Assembly (NCBI RefSeq): GCF_000023585.1
Contig: NC_012914.1
Span: forward strand, 1,808,501-1,872,500
DNA: 64,000 bases
Direction of reading: 5' to 3'
From: Paenibacillus sp. JDR-2
Lineage (GTDB): Bacteria; Bacillota; Bacilli; Paenibacillales; Paenibacillaceae
This document shows positions 18,456 to 26,217 of this stretch, in pieces (the stretch's first letter is position 1; every line of letters begins with the position of its first letter). A program made the position numbers and the translations under genes. The notes beneath the pieces were generated by a model, which saw nothing but the letters and a program-made list of their open reading frames with translations, was not told the DNA's origin and did not search any database.

Positions 18456-20183
18456 TTGCAGAATAGCAACTTTACAGGTCCGGCAGCACCTAAAGATCCG
18501 GCCGGGAAGCGAAGCGGATTTTTTATTCTTTTTGATACCATAATAGAAGCAAGTGCCCGTCAGGACGGGAATTTCACGCAAGAGATCTACCTGGAAGGAA
18601 GGCTGAGCGAGAAAGCAAAATTCTCCGGAGGCGTTGAGGACGAAGAAATATTGGCGCTTCTATCTAGCTGCAAAGGGTTCCGCAAGCTGGTACATAGCAT
18701 GGGGATAACGGTGAACGTACATGAAAGCAACTGCAGATCAGAGGTTTTCTTCAGTCTGGAGAATTGGGGGAAAACAAGCAAATATGAGTCTGGCACCAGG
18801 ATCCGGATTCCTTGCGAGAATGACGGATCGGAGACCGTAGTTGTTCTAGCAGATATCGAATGGTCAACGGATGATGACGTGCCCGGCAAGTTTGCATTTG
18901 AATTTGACCAAGCCGGTATGCTTGCGACAGTTAGCATAAAGCTGTACTTGAATGATGGATTTGAAGTTCCGGAGAAGGAAGTTGAACCTCCTGTTGAATT
19001 CGGGACGGATGTTTATCGCGGGATGATCGCCAAATCGTTACTGAATAAAGGTAATAACAAACGGTTGAAGGCCGCTATTGAGAAGGCAAGACGAGGCGAG
19101 GATGTTACCATTGCCTATATTGGCGGTTCCATTACACAAGGAGCCGGGGCGAAACCGATTCATACGGAGTGTTATGCGTTCAAAGCTTATGAGCGGTTTA
19201 AAAGGATGTATGGGCAGGCTGGTGCCGGCGCTGAGCATATCCATCTGATTAAAGCCGGGGTTGGCGGCACGCCTTCCGAACTTGGAATGATACGTTACGA
19301 TCGGGATGTTTTGCGGAATGGAGATATCGATCCGGATATCGTTATCATTGAGTTTGCCGTAAATGATGAAGGGGACGAGACAAAAGGGAACTGTTATGAA
19401 AGTCTGGTGCTCAAAGCCCTCAATGCTGACAACGCGCCGGCCGTTATTTTATTGTTCAGCGTATTTGTGAACGACTGGAACCTGCAGGACCGTCTTTCCC
19501 CTGTCGGTTGGCATTATGATCTTCCAATGGTAAGCGTAAAGGATGCGGTAGTCGACCAGTTCAAGTTGGCTAAGGTCGAAGGCAATATCCTATCAAAAAG
19601 GCAATTCTTCTACGATATCTATCATCCGACGAATGTTGGCCATACCGTCATGTCAGATTGTTTGGCCTATTTATTCGAAGAGACGGATCGTTCAGTGGCG
19701 AATGCAGAAGACATAGTGACTGATATGCTTCCGGTTATCGGGAATGATTTCGTGGACGTGCGCTTGCTGGATCGGAGCAGCTATGAAGGTGTTGCTTGGA
19801 TAGAAACGGGCGGTTTCGATCAGAGCGACATCGACCTGCAGTTCGTTGAGATGGACAGCAATCCCTTCGGAACGCCGCAGTTCCCTCATAACTGGATGCA
19901 TTCGACTGAGTCGGGAGAGAGCGGCTTCAGAATGACCATCAACAGCAAGCGCCTTTTACTAGTGTTCAAGGACTCGGGCAGTCAGGATTTCGGCAGTGCC
20001 GAGGTCTGGGTGGACGGTCAACTGGTGAGTACCGCAGATCCGCATGTGAACAATTGGACGCATTGCAATGCGGTTATTTTGTATAACGAACAGCAGACAA
20101 GAGAGCACAACGTCGAGATAAGAATGGCTTCCGGACAGGAAGACAAGAGGTTTACGATACTAGGGTTCGGCTATGTGAAGTGA
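18456..20183 (+). CDS. SGNH/GDSL-type hydrolase, 575 residues
   Basis: The central domain (~210-410) has the SGNH blocks: IAYIGGSITQGAG with catalytic Ser, GVGG, 'IIEFAVNDEG' (Asn block) and 'FYDIYHPTNVGH' with the Asp/His pair. It is flanked by an N-terminal beta domain (~1-180) and a C-terminal beta-sandwich (~430-575) that may bind carbohydrate. No signal peptide is visible. Such enzymes are often carbohydrate esterases. TTG at 18456 with AGGAGG 8 bases upstream is the best start. It is the last clear chromosomal gene before the junction. Confidence 0.82.
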   Translation: MQNSNFTGPAAPKDPAGKRSGFFILFDTIIEASARQDGNFTQEIYLEGRLSEKAKFSGGVEDEEILALLSSCKGFRKLVHSMGITVNVHESNCRSEVFFSLENWGKTSKYESGTRIRIPCENDGSETVVVLADIEWSTDDDVPGKFAFEFDQAGMLATVSIKLYLNDGFEVPEKEVEPPVEFGTDVYRGMIAKSLLNKGNNKRLKAAIEKARRGEDVTIAYIGGSITQGAGAKPIHTECYAFKAYERFKRMYGQAGAGAEHIHLIKAGVGGTPSELGMIRYDRDVLRNGDIDPDIVIIEFAVNDEGDETKGNCYESLVLKALNADNAPAVILLFSVFVNDWNLQDRLSPVGWHYDLPMVSVKDAVVDQFKLAKVEGNILSKRQFFYDIYHPTNVGHTVMSDCLAYLFEETDRSVANAEDIVTDMLPVIGNDFVDVRLLDRSSYEGVAWIETGGFDQSDIDLQFVEMDSNPFGTPQFPHNWMHSTESGESGFRMTINSKRLLLVFKDSGSQDFGSAEVWVDGQLVSTADPHVNNWTHCNAVILYNEQQTREHNVEIRMASGQEDKRFTILGFGYVK

Positions 20184-20208
20184 CTGTAAAAATAAAGGAG
20201 CAAAATGA

Positions 20209-20238
20209 TTGACAGTGTGGAAATGTCTGTGCTATTAT
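20209..20238 (+). promoter_or_regulatory. Strong promoter in front of a tRNA fragment
   Basis: TTGACA (20209-20214) and TATTAT (20233-20238) with 18 bp between them. The expected start, near 20245, is about 5 nt before the tRNA-like sequence. Confidence 0.65.
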
Positions 20239-20249
20239 TTTGCTTGTCC

Positions 20250-20275
20250 GGGGCCATAGCTCAGCTGGGAGAGCG
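20250..20275 (+). pseudogene. 5' fragment of a tRNA-Ala gene
   Basis: The 26 nt from GGGGCCA through the D arm (TAGCTCAGCTGGGAGAGCG) match the acceptor, D stem and D loop of bacterial tRNA-Ala. The anticodon arm, T arm and 3' acceptor are absent: the next ~75 nt are unrelated and end in a terminator. The gene cannot make a tRNA. It may be a remnant left by integration or deletion at the prophage border. Confidence 0.7.
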
Positions 20276-20348
20276 GATGAGTCGAAAACACTACCATCAA
20301 ATAGGGTGCTCGAGAAACAATTGCATCGTGAACATAGCCGTTAATGTT

Positions 20349-20372
20349 AAAGCCTCTTCGGAGGCTTTTTTT
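20349..20372 (+). terminator. Rho-independent terminator of the tRNA remnant unit
   Basis: AAAGCCTC-TTCG-GAGGCTTT with seven Ts, a very stable UUCG-capped terminator. Confidence 0.92.
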
Positions 20373-20966
20373 GCGTTTTTATGCCGTACAAATGCCCTTT
20401 ATAGTTGAGAGGACAAAACGCATTGCCCGACACAACACAGTACCCATTCCGGCATGACCGCAAGGGTAGCATAGCGGGGATTAATCGCGATTGTCCTTAG
20501 TAATCATCTTGAAGGCAGACATTGTGCCGGAGGTGATCCTTGCATCTCGTCATCTGACGCTCTCAGGCGGTCACAGAACATATGTTCTGAGTAGTGGTGG
20601 TATATCTGTGTATGGTAGCCTGCAACGTCTGAGATCGCCTTGTAGAACGTCTGATGATGTATTAGCTTACTCCGCACTCTCGGTTGGCAACCGACTAACA
20701 GAAAAGGGGCGATGGCCTTCGCCTAATGACACAAGCTTGCGGAGATATCGTGGTGGCGGAATAGGTAGACGCTTACCAGTAAGGTGCCGCCGCCGGTTAA
20801 TCCGACGGTCAAATGGTGCTATGTATGGTGCAAATCCATGCCCACGATTTTTACTATGGGAGTTTCGCGTTTCCGGTGCTGTTTTCTCCCCGTAAAAAGC
20901 CTGAACCGGGACATGGCTTGAGTTCACTACGTATCGTGCGGGCTCTGGATATGTCAATACTTGATT
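20373..20966 (+). other. Gene-free, hairpin-rich junction region
   Basis: No convincing coding sequence is present in about 590 bp. Paired segments seen by eye: AGGACAA (20410-20416) plus CGC with GCG plus TTGTCCT (20487-20497), enclosing TACCC/GGGTA; the palindrome CAGAACATATGTTCTG (20574-20589); direct repeats AACGTCTGA (about 20626 and 20647); TCGGTTG/CAACCGA; GGCGA/TCGCC; and a tRNA-like element (20747-20848). It could be decayed tRNA-array DNA, an attachment region or a large structured RNA. Confidence 0.5.
20747..20848 (+). tRNA. tRNA-Leu-like element, degenerate or atypical
   Basis: The ends ATCGTGG (20747-20753) and CCACGAT (20842-20848) pair over 7 bp. After the 5' arm follows TG-GCGG-AATAGGTAGA-CGC, the D-arm pattern of class II tRNA-Leu. 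A T-arm-like hairpin has stem TATGG/CCATG and the 7-nt loop TGCAAAT. The anticodon arm cannot be folded in the normal 5+7+5 form, the T loop lacks TTC, and no CCA is encoded. It is therefore a pseudo-tRNA or a tRNA-like RNA domain. Confidence 0.4.
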
Positions 20967-20989
20967 CGAACGTTTGTTCGCTATATAAT
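20961..20989 (+). promoter_or_regulatory. SOS (LexA/DinR) box within a promoter
   Basis: TTGATT (20961-20966) and TATAAT (20984-20989) are 17 bp apart. The spacer starts with CGAACGTTTGTTCG (20967-20980), an exact match to the Gram-positive LexA pattern CGAAC-N4-GTTCG. LexA bound here would block RNA polymerase, so the gene below should be DNA-damage inducible. Confidence 0.85.
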
Positions 20990-21007
20990 CGCCATGAGGT
21001 GATTGAA

Positions 21008-21397
21008 TTGGACGGACAAAAACCAAATATTCCGAGCAAGGAAGAGATTGAGTTAATTCGAGATTATTGTCTCATGCCGCTGCTTCTCGATTTGGTGGAG
21101 AAGAACAAGAAGGACATGGAATTCACGGACCATACGCTAAAGCCGTTATATATTAAAGCTGCTGATGCGTTGTGGAAAAGGATTCACGCGGACCTGTATG
21201 AAATCCGGAAGGAACTGAAACGGATCGGCTGCAAGGTGAACAAGTTGGACCGTTACGATCCGGCTGCCATTCATTTTGAGTTCAGGCTGCGGGGTTATCG
21301 CGAAGAGTTCGGCATCATGAAGATGCTCGTTAAGTCAGAGATGAGCATGCGGCTGGGAAATTATATAGCAGGAATGTTTAAGCCATCCACTCAATGA
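21008..21397 (+). CDS. SOS-controlled small protein of unknown function
   Basis: The product is 129 residues if translation begins at TTG 21008, which has AGGTGA at 20997-21002. The reading frame is open further upstream, but that would lie before the promoter. It is charged and mostly helical, without membrane segments or motifs I recognise; a central segment (IHADLYEIRKELKRIGCKV) looks like a long amphipathic helix. The LexA box places it in the damage response and possibly in prophage induction. It may be the first prophage gene. Confidence 0.7.
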   Translation: MDGQKPNIPSKEEIELIRDYCLMPLLLDLVEKNKKDMEFTDHTLKPLYIKAADALWKRIHADLYEIRKELKRIGCKVNKLDRYDPAAIHFEFRLRGYREEFGIMKMLVKSEMSMRLGNYIAGMFKPSTQ

Positions 21398-21412
21398 AGG
21401 ATGGCTTTTTCT
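21379..21412 (+). terminator. Rho-independent terminator
   Basis: AAGCCATCC and GGATGGCTT with TTTTT; it overlaps the end of the convergent small gene. Confidence 0.8.
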
Positions 21413-21585
21413 ATGAAGAACTTAAATTCGGAGCGAAGGAACAGGTTGCCGTCGATCTGGACAGAATCGCTGGTGTAGCGACTGATCGGGCCGCTGCCAA
21501 TGAAGTCAGTTGAAAGATAAGAAACGGTCTGGCCGCTTTCGATTGCGAATTTAAAGTCTTCATCGGTTATGAGTTCGAGTTGCAC
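21391..21585 (-). CDS. Small hypothetical protein
   Basis: The 64-residue product begins at GTG behind a strong minus-strand AAGGAGG with 7-nt spacing. It reads MQLELITDEDFKFAIESG and is probably a small beta-rich protein with no recognisable motif. It converges on the SOS gene and overlaps its terminator by a few bases. No function can be proposed. Confidence 0.6.
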   Translation of the reverse strand: MQLELITDEDFKFAIESGQTVSYLSTDFIGSGPISRYTSDSVQIDGNLFLRSEFKFFIEKAILH

Positions 21586-21674
21586 GTAATCGCCTCCTTG
21601 GTTACATTTCGGGAGAATAGAAGGAATTTCCTTTCAAATGGCGAATTTCTTTTTCGACAGAGAGGGGAAAAAAT

Positions 21675-22403
21675 TTGTTTACATTTACATATGGACAATT
21701 AACAATTTCAGTTGCCGTCTTAATTATTACAGTTTGGGCGGGGGTTAAATATCTCACAAAGGTTAACGTTGATCATATATTCAACAAAAAGTTAGAGAAC
21801 CATAAGTCTGAATTGCAAAGTTTACAAGAGTATAACAAATTCGATTTGCAACGGAAAATGCATGATTTCAGTTTGTATAATTCAAAAAAACATGCGATAT
21901 ATCCTAATGTGTATGAGTTGTTCCTAAATGCCCAGGGAAGATTGAATGAATTGAGAGGTGGTCGTAGAGTACCGGATTATAAAAACATGAGCAGCATCGA
22001 GTTGCGGCACACTCTAAAGGAAATTTATGAACTCGATAATGTTTATTTAGATCCTATTATTGCTTCTTGGGAGACTGAAGACAGGGAGCATCAATACGTT
22101 GAGTTGAGAAAATTTATTAAAAGGGTTGAAATCGTTCAGGCACGTATGTCTGTGACTGAGGCAAGAAATCAAACATTACTTCAATGGCTGTATTTCTCCG
22201 AAAATATTGCAGAGGAACTGCATCAATTAAGTATTTACATGCTCCATTATTTAGTTGATATTGAATTTGAAGATGAAATGAAAGGCCCTGATGGGGTCGA
22301 GCTACGTAAAGCAATGAGTGCCAAGAAAGAAGAAATTGATCGGTTATTAACAAAAGTAAGAGCTGATCTGCAGGCTGAATTAAAAAAAGGGTATTACGAA
22401 TAA
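21675..22403 (+). CDS. Membrane-anchored coiled-coil protein, unknown function
   Basis: The 242-residue protein has one N-terminal transmembrane segment (~residues 8-27) and a long helical cytoplasmic part with coiled-coil character (~35-65 and 190-240). It starts at TTG 21675 after AGAGGGGA. No enzyme motif is seen. Its base composition is more AT-rich than neighbouring host genes, which fits an accessory (moron) gene. A role in superinfection exclusion would be a guess. Confidence 0.6.
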   Translation: MFTFTYGQLTISVAVLIITVWAGVKYLTKVNVDHIFNKKLENHKSELQSLQEYNKFDLQRKMHDFSLYNSKKHAIYPNVYELFLNAQGRLNELRGGRRVPDYKNMSSIELRHTLKEIYELDNVYLDPIIASWETEDREHQYVELRKFIKRVEIVQARMSVTEARNQTLLQWLYFSENIAEELHQLSIYMLHYLVDIEFEDEMKGPDGVELRKAMSAKKEEIDRLLTKVRADLQAELKKGYYE

Positions 22404-22430
22404 AGCTGCTCACACGAGCGGCTTTTATTA
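22402..22430 (+). terminator. Rho-independent terminator
   Basis: AAAGCTGCTC-ACAC-GAGCGGCTTTT, followed by ATTATTTT. Confidence 0.75.
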
Positions 22431-22455
22431 TTTTATCTAAGGAGTTGATAGGCGT

Positions 22456-22632
22456 TTGAATGAGCTCGCTAATCCTTTGAAGAGCTCTAAGACACGGGTT
22501 AAGACAGAACGCTGCAACGTGTGTATGAGGAAATTTCACAAGGGTTATTTGGAGAAACACGTGTGCACGGTTAACCGCCTTTTAGATGCTGTCGAAAAAG
22601 CTCGAAAAAACTCTATTGATAAAGATAGGTAA
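22456..22632 (+). CDS. Small zinc-finger-like protein (58 residues)
   Basis: TTG at 22456 follows AAGGAG (22439-22444) with an 11-nt spacer. The basic product reads MNELANPLKSSKTRVKTERC and then has a Cys-X2-Cys ... His-X-Cys arrangement (C20, C23, H35, C37), as in small zinc fingers, ending in a charged helix. It is the last gene before the putative non-coding RNA unit. DNA or RNA binding is inferred from charge and Cys/His spacing only. Confidence 0.5.
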   Translation: MNELANPLKSSKTRVKTERCNVCMRKFHKGYLEKHVCTVNRLLDAVEKARKNSIDKDR

Positions 22633-22684
22633 AGAATAGGCACATATGTTCGGTGTTTATGGTCGAAAACGGCTGATTTTGAAT

Positions 22685-22714
22685 TTGACGACTAAATTTG
22701 AACATCAGTATAAT
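22685..22714 (+). promoter_or_regulatory. Strong promoter of a gene-free unit
   Basis: TTGACG (22685-22690), 18 bp, TATAAT (22709-22714). The transcript would begin near 22721, where no open reading frame with a ribosome site follows. Confidence 0.7.
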
Positions 22715-22720
22715 GGTCTT

Positions 22721-23005
22721 GTCTTCTTATCTCCAAAGTTACAAAGTTCGTATGCTTTTAAGTAATGGCGCGTTCTACGCGCGCTCTGCGGTGAGCGAAG
22801 TGTTACCGTGCCTTTGATCTAAAGGCAATTCATATTATGGTTTAAAAACAACATCCCCATTTTGCGATAGCGAAATGCCGAACGATAGTGAGGGGCGGGG
22901 AGTGGAGGTTTGGAACGACGGTGAGTTCCAAGGTCTTAAAGGCAACGCACATTGTAACTATATACGTATAACAGGGTCACTCACATTGCGGAGTGGCTTT
23001 TTTTG
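22721..23005 (+). ncRNA. Putative structured non-coding RNA of the prophage
   Basis: A consensus promoter and a terminator bracket about 285 nt without a coding sequence. Hairpins visible in order include GCGCG-TTCTA-CGCGC, TGCCTTT-GATCT-AAAGGCA, ATTTTGC-GATA-GCGAAAT, GCC...GGGC around AACGATAGTGAGG, and TTGGAAC-GACGGTGA-GTTCCAA. The element ends with GTCACTC...GGAGTGGC plus seven Ts. I cannot assign it to a known RNA class. It lies just upstream of the HNH/terminase genes, so roles in late gene control or packaging are possible guesses. Confidence 0.55.
22975..23005 (+). terminator. Terminator of the putative ncRNA unit
   Basis: GTCACTC and GGAGTGGC with ACATTGC loop, followed by TTTTTTT. 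Confidence 0.8.
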
Positions 23006-23054
23006 TTGCCTTGATGTCTGAAACTTACTTATGAAACAAGAAAGGGAGATGGAT

Positions 23055-23447
23055 ATGAAAAAGAAATTAGTAATCGTTCTTGCAAGTATGGTGATTCTTA
23101 TGTCTGCATGTACTGAGGCCGATACTGTGTCAAAAAACATTTCAAAGTCTGCTGATTCATTTGAGGTGCAAAGAAGGGTTGTGTTTTTCAACGGTATCAC
23201 TGATAAATACTTGCTCACCATTGAAGGACTATGTTCGCTCGGAAACAACGACGATCCAAAAAGACTGAGTGTAACTTGCAAGGTTGGAGAAAACACATAT
23301 AAAAAGCACTATCTAGGATTAAGCGACAATGTTAGCTACCTTGTGGAACAAACTGATGCAATCGATGTAGATCCATTTCATTATCGTATTGTGTTTCGTC
23401 CAGAATCAATTATCCCTGATATCGATTTGCAGACAAGTTCAAAATGA
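23055..23447 (+). CDS. Phage-encoded lipoprotein, beta-sandwich type
   Basis: The 130-residue product has a lipoprotein signal peptide: MKKK, a hydrophobic segment and the lipobox MSAC (Cys ~18). The rest looks beta-rich ('VVFFNGITDKYLLTIEG', 'KKHYLGLSDNVSYLVEQ', 'HYRIVFRPESIIPDID') and resembles small beta-sandwich lipoproteins I know from other Bacillota prophages. ATG 23055 fits the AAAGGGAG site better than the ATG six bases earlier. Prophage lipoproteins commonly act in superinfection exclusion; that role is inferred here. Its stop overlaps the HNH gene start. Confidence 0.7.
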   Translation: MKKKLVIVLASMVILMSACTEADTVSKNISKSADSFEVQRRVVFFNGITDKYLLTIEGLCSLGNNDDPKRLSVTCKVGENTYKKHYLGLSDNVSYLVEQTDAIDVDPFHYRIVFRPESIIPDIDLQTSSK

Positions 23448-23758
23448 AACCGTGGGCCCGTAAGTTCTACAACAGCAAAGCATGGAAGTTATGCCGGGAT
23501 TCTTATATCGCCAATGTATTCGGATTATGCGAACGCTGCGGTAGTCCTGGTAAGATCGTTCACCATAAATGCTACCTTACACCTCTGAATATTGACGATC
23601 CGAATGTATCGCTTAATCATGCGAATCTTGAGTACCTTTGTCAGGACTGTCACAACAAGGAGCATCATGGCAATGACAATGCAGCAGTAATGGAGGGGCT
23701 TGCGTTTGATGATGAAGGGAATCTGATCTCAATAGGAAGAGGGTTTGAACGAAAATGA
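23444..23758 (+). CDS. HNH endonuclease, packaging-associated
   Basis: The 104-residue protein has a Cys4/HNH fold: CERCG and CQDCH Cys pairs, with the catalytic HHK pair and the final NKEHH. HNH proteins encoded directly before terminase genes are known to cooperate with TerL in cutting DNA at cos sites. Overlap with the lipoprotein stop (ATGA) and position before terS support that role. Confidence 0.88.
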   Translation: MKPWARKFYNSKAWKLCRDSYIANVFGLCERCGSPGKIVHHKCYLTPLNIDDPNVSLNHANLEYLCQDCHNKEHHGNDNAAVMEGLAFDDEGNLISIGRGFERK

Positions 23759-23904
23759 TATCATGCCAACCGCTCAAGCAGGAACAACTGGAAACCCCGG
23801 ACGGGCTTCGTCCTGACGTTATCATTTTTGATGAATGTTTCTTTGGATTGGAGAGTTCGGATTATTCCGAAAAAACTTTCGAAAAAAAGAAAAATAGTTG
23901 TTGA
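23755..23904 (+). CDS. Small hypothetical protein between HNH and terS
   Basis: An ATG overlapping the HNH stop opens a 49-residue frame (MISCQPLKQEQLETPDG...). No ribosome site is needed if it is coupled. It is acidic in the middle with a basic Lys-rich end and has no motif known to me. It may be a real coupled gene or a chance frame. Confidence 0.4.
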   Translation: MISCQPLKQEQLETPDGLRPDVIIFDECFFGLESSDYSEKTFEKKKNSC

Positions 23905-23910
23905 CTTTCG

Positions 23911-24052
23911 CGGTTTGTCGACATTTGTCGAATTGTCGAAAATTTTCGGATCAGGCCCCCCCTTCGAAAATCGAGGTAGGACGCGGCTAAGACCGATGTG
24001 CCCCCTTCAAATAACACACAGGGCGCGCGCATGACCCCCCTCCCCCATGAAA
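23911..24052 (+). other. Candidate terminase recognition / cos region
   Basis: Immediately before terS are three TTGTCGA-type repeats (from 23914, 23925 and 23933), the 12-bp palindrome CGAAAATTTTCG (23937-23948), and two unusually C-rich runs. Terminase binding sites usually lie next to terS. Placement and repeat structure are the only evidence. Confidence 0.35.
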
Positions 24053-24065
24053 TGAGGTGATGAAT

Positions 24066-24476
24066 ATGGCTAGGTTGACCGCCGAACAGAAAGCGGCAAA
24101 TAAGAAGAAATCGGAGAAGAAAAGGAAGATTACGCTTGAGGAAAAGAGACTTCGAAAGATTTATGAGATTTTGCCGAAAGATCAAATGGCGATCGCTGAC
24201 GGCCTAATTCGGAGAGCTGCTTTCATGCGGGTGACTTTGGAGGATTATGAAGATGACCTTGGTGACAAAGGTTCTGTTGAGATGTTCAGCCAGTCGGCTC
24301 AAGCTGCTCCTTATGAGCGTGTTCGACCCGTAGCACAGCTATATAACACGCTCAACAAGAACTATCAAAGCATCATTAAGCAGCTCACGGACATGCTGCC
24401 GAAGCCCGATCCTGATATGACAGCAGCAGATAAGGACAAAGATGACGGATTCGATGGATTCGTGAATAGCCGATGA
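24066..24476 (+). CDS. Terminase small subunit
   Basis: The 136-residue, highly charged protein precedes TerL and overlaps it by 4 bases. Its basic N-terminus (KKSEKKRKITLEEKRLRKI) is followed by a helical core and acidic tail (ADKDKDDGFDG). Small terminases of the P27 type have this layout and recognise viral DNA for packaging. ATG 24066 with GAGGTGA 5 bases upstream is chosen. Confidence 0.8.
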   Translation: MARLTAEQKAANKKKSEKKRKITLEEKRLRKIYEILPKDQMAIADGLIRRAAFMRVTLEDYEDDLGDKGSVEMFSQSAQAAPYERVRPVAQLYNTLNKNYQSIIKQLTDMLPKPDPDMTAADKDKDDGFDGFVNSR

Positions 24477-26185
24477 GCGCTGCACTCAAGCTTTACCCAT
24501 TAAGTTACAACCCGGTTCTCGATTATTGGGCTCAGATTGAGAGCGGCAAAGTGACGGTTAGCGATAAAGTCCGACGAATTTACCGCAAGCTGGCTGCGGA
24601 TGTTTATGATCAAAAGTCGGAGTACGAATACAGCCCACGACATGCCAACCACGCCATAGAGTTCATTGAGAACTACTGCAAGCACTCGAAAGGTAAGTGG
24701 GGCGGCAAGTCGATAGAGTTGGAACTCTGGCAGCAGGCTTTTATTGCGGCAACATTCGGGTTCATCCATAAAATTGACGGCACCCGCAAATACCGCGAGG
24801 TGCTATTAGTCGTTGCCCGGAAAAACGGGAAATCAACAATTGCTTCCGGCATTGGCCTTTATCTGCAGATCGCTGACGGCGAGCCTGGCGCAGAGGTATA
24901 TGCTTGCGCGACCAAGAAGGACCAAGCAAAACTCGTATGGCTTGAAGCAAAGCGAATGGTCAACAAGTCACCATCGCTCAGGAAGCGTATAAAGCCGCTT
25001 GTATCGGAGCTTGTGGGAAAGACCAACGACAGTTCCTTTAAACCGCTCGGAAGCGACAGCGAGACGCTGGACGGCCTCAACGTACACGGCGCCCTGATGG
25101 ATGAGATTCATGCTTGGAAAGACCGCAACCTTTATGACGTAATCGTAGACGGTACCAGCTCCCGCGATCAGCCTCTTATTATGATGATCACTACAGCCGG
25201 TACGATTAGGGAAGCGGTCTTCGATCTCAAGTATGAGGAAGCTGAACAAAAGCTCAATAGCTTAAATGATGTGCTGGAAGAAGGAGAGGCAGACCCGTAC
25301 GAACACTTTTTACCGATCATCTACGAGCTCGATAACCGGAGTGAATGGACGGATCCGGAGTGCTGGCAAAAAGCAAACCCGGGGCTTGGAACCATCAAAC
25401 GTATCGACCAACTGCAGACGAAGGTCAACAAGGCCAAGAAGAATCCTATGCTGGTAAAGAATTTACTGACAAAAGACTTCAACGTTCGGGAGACATCAAC
25501 GGAGGCATGGCTTACTTTTGAAGAACTTAACAACGAGGCTACTTTTGATATCCGCGAACTTGGTCTGACTTACGGAGTCGGAGGTACTGACCTTTCTGAA
25601 ACGACTGACTTGACTGCAGCCAAGGTGATCGCAATGAGGCGCGATGATCCGACCATATACGTCCTCCAGATGTACTGGCTGCCGGAAGATTTGCTTGAGA
25701 AACGGGTCCAGGAAGATGGAATACGATACGACCTCTGGCACGAGCGCGGATTGCTTCGAACAACGCCTGGTAATAGGGTCCATCATAAATACGTTACGGA
25801 ATGGTTTGTCGAGATCCAAAATGAATACGGCATTTACATTCCGTGGATTGGATATGACCGGTATTCAGCGGTTTATTGGGTTGAGGAAATGGCATCATTT
25901 TTTGGGCCAAGCGCAATGGAAGCGGTGGCTCAGGGGAAGGCGACTCTATCCGGACCGATGAAACTGTTGGGAGCTGATCTTGGCGCTAAAAAGGTTAACT
26001 ACAACAATAACCCGATTGATAAGTGGTGTTTATCAAATACGCATGTTGATCTTGATTTGAAAAACCAGACCATCCAACCACACAAAGGCAAGAACCAGCG
26101 GCGCCGAATCGATGGCACAGCAGCTTTATTGGATGCTTATGTAGCTCTCGAGCGCCATCGAGAAGAGTATATGGGACTGATCTAA
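24473..26185 (+). CDS. terL: Terminase large subunit
   Basis: The 570-residue packaging motor has an ATPase domain with Walker A ARKNGKST (~residues 114-121) and Walker B ALMDEIHAW (~205). The nuclease domain begins near 'GGTDLSETTDLTAAK' (~365) and carries later acidic residues. It belongs to the terminase-1 (YmfN/T27-like) type common in HK97-like siphophages. It pumps DNA into the prohead through the portal and cuts concatemers. Confidence 0.95.
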   Translation: MSAALKLYPLSYNPVLDYWAQIESGKVTVSDKVRRIYRKLAADVYDQKSEYEYSPRHANHAIEFIENYCKHSKGKWGGKSIELELWQQAFIAATFGFIHKIDGTRKYREVLLVVARKNGKSTIASGIGLYLQIADGEPGAEVYACATKKDQAKLVWLEAKRMVNKSPSLRKRIKPLVSELVGKTNDSSFKPLGSDSETLDGLNVHGALMDEIHAWKDRNLYDVIVDGTSSRDQPLIMMITTAGTIREAVFDLKYEEAEQKLNSLNDVLEEGEADPYEHFLPIIYELDNRSEWTDPECWQKANPGLGTIKRIDQLQTKVNKAKKNPMLVKNLLTKDFNVRETSTEAWLTFEELNNEATFDIRELGLTYGVGGTDLSETTDLTAAKVIAMRRDDPTIYVLQMYWLPEDLLEKRVQEDGIRYDLWHERGLLRTTPGNRVHHKYVTEWFVEIQNEYGIYIPWIGYDRYSAVYWVEEMASFFGPSAMEAVAQGKATLSGPMKLLGADLGAKKVNYNNNPIDKWCLSNTHVDLDLKNQTIQPHKGKNQRRRIDGTAALLDAYVALERHREEYMGLI

Positions 26186-26194
26186 ACTAGCTTA

Positions 26195-26217
26195 TAAAAG
26201 GAGAAAACCCCTCCTTA
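26195..26217 (-). terminator. Minus-strand Rho-independent terminator
   Basis: On the minus strand AACCCTTCC-GTAA-GGAGGGGTT is followed by TTCTCCTTTT. The plus strand has no T run after the hairpin, so it serves the small minus-strand gene. Confidence 0.6.

Noticed and set aside
20491..20895. Forward 134-codon frame in the junction region.
   Set aside because: It runs through hairpins and the tRNA-like element, with an Arg-rich random composition and no ribosome site.
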